This document shows positions 62,478 through 64,000 of a stretch of DNA of 64,000 bases, piece after piece. Made by a program: the position numbers and the translations under genes. The first letter of the stretch is position 1; every line of letters begins with the position of its first letter. Location: the NCBI RefSeq assembly GCF_021789315.1, contig NZ_CP084561.1:744001-808000 (forward strand), in the 5' to 3' direction. Source of the DNA: Arthrobacter sp. FW305-BF8 (GTDB lineage Bacteria; Actinomycetota; Actinomycetes; Actinomycetales; Micrococcaceae). The notes beneath the pieces are model-generated. The model was not told the DNA's origin. It did no database searches and saw only the letters and a list, made by a program, of their open reading frames with translations.

Positions 62478-63937
62478 GAGTGCGTCATTTCTGTGGTCGG
62501 GGCGGATGACTGCGGGAGGGATGGCTCGGAGGCGGCAGGATCTGCTGGAGCGTTGGTGGAAGATGCGGCGAAATCTGCGGGAGCGTTGGTGGGGGCGGGC
62601 CGCCGTCGGAAGACCCACCGCCGGAACAGCAGGAACTTCACGGCGGTGGCGGCGAGGTTCGCGGCGGTGACGGTCACCAGCTCAACCCAGCGGTCCGGCG
62701 TCGTGCCTCCTGGAAGCGCGCCGCTGTGGACCAGGGCAAGCGCCCCGGCGGTGAGGGCGAGCCCGATCCCAAAAACGAGCAACCCTTCAAAGTGGTGGCG
62801 GGCAACATCACTGTTGCCGGCGATGCCGAACGTGAAGCGCCGGTTTGCGGCGGTGTTGGCCACGGCCGTGGTGAGCAAGGCCAGCAGATTGGCCAGCTGC
62901 GGGTCCATCAGGTTGCGGCAGAGGTAGAAGAGGACCAGGTAGGCCAGAGTGGAGGCCACGCCGATGGTGCCGAACCGGACCAGCTGGCCGAACAGGCTGC
63001 CGCCCGGGCTCTGTTCCTGACCGCGTGAAGCGGCGGGGAGGGGGCCGCGGGCCAGGGCCGCCCGGAGTTCGGTGACGGGGATGCGGCCGGTCACCATGTC
63101 CTTGCTGAGCCGGGCCATGCCGCGGACATCCGCGAGCGCAGTCTGGACGATGTCCACGCTGGAGCTGGGGTCGTCGGTCCAGTCCACCGGCACCTCGTGG
63201 ACCCTGAGGCCGCACCGTTCGGCGAGGACCAGGAGTTCAGTGTCGAAAAACCAGGCGGTGTCCACGGTATGCGGCAGGATCTGCTGGGCGATGTCGGCCC
63301 GGATGGCCTTGAAGCCGCACTGCGCATCGCTGAAGTGGGCGCCCATCAGGGACTGCAGCATGAAGTTGTAGCTGCGGGAGATGAATTCACGCTTCTGCCC
63401 GCGGACCACCCGGGAGTTGCGGGCCAGCCGCGTGCCGATGGCCAGGTCCGAGTGGCCAGAGAGCAGCGGGGCCAGCAGTGGGCCGAGCGCAGCCAGGTCG
63501 GTGGAGAGGTCCACGTCCATGTAAGCCAGAACGGGCGAGGGCGAAGCCAACCAGACTTTCCGCAGGGCGTTGCCGCGGCCCTTTTCCTCAAGGTGCACCA
63601 CGGTCACCTCCCGGAGTTCCCGGGCCACCCGTTCGGCCGCCTTGAGCGTTCCGTCGGTGCTGGCGTTGTCCGCGACGGTGATGCGGAACGAGTGCGGGAA
63701 CGTGCCACGCAGGTAGGCGTGGAGCCGGCGCAGGCACTCCTCCAGGTCGCGTTCCTCGTTGTAGACCGGGATGGTCACGTCCAGAACCGGTACCGCGGTG
63801 GCGGTGTCGATGGGCGACCGCCGGCTGTGCCCGCCGAGGGAATGCGCGGGCTCGTGCCCCGCGGTGCGGGCATGAGGGTGCGCGGTGCGCAGCGGAGAGT
63901 GCGGCGGGGTTCCGGAGGCCTGGTCTGTGATGGTCAT
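62474..63937 (-). CDS. Bifunctional GT2 glycosyltransferase / GtrA-domain protein
   Basis: A 487-residue fusion. Residues about 50-280 are a GT2 (DPM1/GtrB-like) catalytic domain with TIPVYNEERDLEECLRRLHAY, YMDVDLSTDL (the DxD metal motif) and FKAIRADIAQQILPH. Residues about 310-455 are a four-helix GtrA-like membrane domain (LVRFGTIGVASTLAYLVLFY). The fusion suggests that polyprenyl-phosphate-sugar synthesis and flipping occur in one protein. The C-terminus has Asn/Ala/Pro repeats. Its stop overlaps the GT39 start, so the two form an operon. The ATG at 63937 has a weak, very close GAGG. Confidence 0.92.
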   Translation of the reverse strand: MTITDQASGTPPHSPLRTAHPHARTAGHEPAHSLGGHSRRSPIDTATAVPVLDVTIPVYNEERDLEECLRRLHAYLRGTFPHSFRITVADNASTDGTLKAAERVARELREVTVVHLEEKGRGNALRKVWLASPSPVLAYMDVDLSTDLAALGPLLAPLLSGHSDLAIGTRLARNSRVVRGQKREFISRSYNFMLQSLMGAHFSDAQCGFKAIRADIAQQILPHTVDTAWFFDTELLVLAERCGLRVHEVPVDWTDDPSSSVDIVQTALADVRGMARLSKDMVTGRIPVTELRAALARGPLPAASRGQEQSPGGSLFGQLVRFGTIGVASTLAYLVLFYLCRNLMDPQLANLLALLTTAVANTAANRRFTFGIAGNSDVARHHFEGLLVFGIGLALTAGALALVHSGALPGGTTPDRWVELVTVTAANLAATAVKFLLFRRWVFRRRPAPTNAPADFAASSTNAPADPAASEPSLPQSSAPTTEMTHS

Positions 63938-64000
63938 GCCTCAACAGTGGCCGCTAGGGTTATGAGGGTTTTAGGGCCGAGCTGTGCGGGGGCTGTGGAC

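Overview
The window is high-GC actinobacterial chromosome, most likely from Arthrobacter, Pseudarthrobacter or a close relative in the Micrococcaceae. The reasons are strongly GC-biased third codon positions, a complete group 1h (formerly group 5) actinobacterial-type [NiFe]-hydrogenase operon, a DtxR/IdeR-type iron box, leaderless-looking starts and intergenic palindromes typical of this family. I see no rRNA, CRISPR array, prophage, integrase or insertion sequence. There is one tRNA, tRNA-Ser(CGA).

Layout. 0-2.5 kb: a YdeI-like protein and a membrane-anchored GH32 fructan hydrolase. 2.5-6.5 kb: a three-gene ferric-iron ABC importer whose promoter spacer contains a near-consensus IdeR box. 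6.5-14.4 kb: a GH76 alpha-1,6-mannanase-like protein, an SDR/acyl-CoA dehydrogenase pair, a DUF1684 protein, a small membrane protein and ppc. 14.5-17.6 kb: a second, FecBCD-type metal-chelate importer. 17.8-28.1 kb: the hydrogenase locus. This is a tightly packed 12-gene minus-strand operon: hypA, hypB, hhyS, hhyL, a NifU/Rieske-like fusion, DUF5947, DUF6084, a 465-residue unknown protein, a 39-residue membrane microprotein, a maturation protease, hypC and an acidic disordered protein. A convergent DUF6390 gene lies at its end.

28-43 kb: housekeeping and regulatory genes (DedA, macro domain, pseudouridine synthase, HTH/AHSA1 pair, divergent MocR/YczE pair, Nei glycosylase, giant Lhr helicase, FAD/Rieske oxidoreductase, DUF4232 lipoprotein). 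43.5-50.3 kb: an operon of two HME-type RND permeases flanking a very short lipoprotein that resembles only the end of a membrane-fusion protein. 50-64 kb: small unknown genes, a DHFR-like reductase, tRNA-Ser, an MDR/PTPS-like/glycosyltransferase trio, a winged-helix protein, tadA, PAP2, upp, VOC, HAD and a two-gene membrane glycosyltransferase operon.

How the genes work together. The hydrogenase operon should make a cytoplasm-facing enzyme that oxidises trace H2. HypA/HypB deliver nickel, HypC and the protease mature the large subunit, and the NifU/Rieske-like protein is the best candidate electron relay or cluster carrier. hypD, hypE and hypF are not in the window. The most interesting material is the set of undescribed accessory proteins in the hydrogenase operon, the pared-down two-permease RND system in an organism without an outer membrane, the divergent pterin-synthase-like trio, and two small regulatory units with clear operator architecture (MocR/YczE and HTH/AHSA1).
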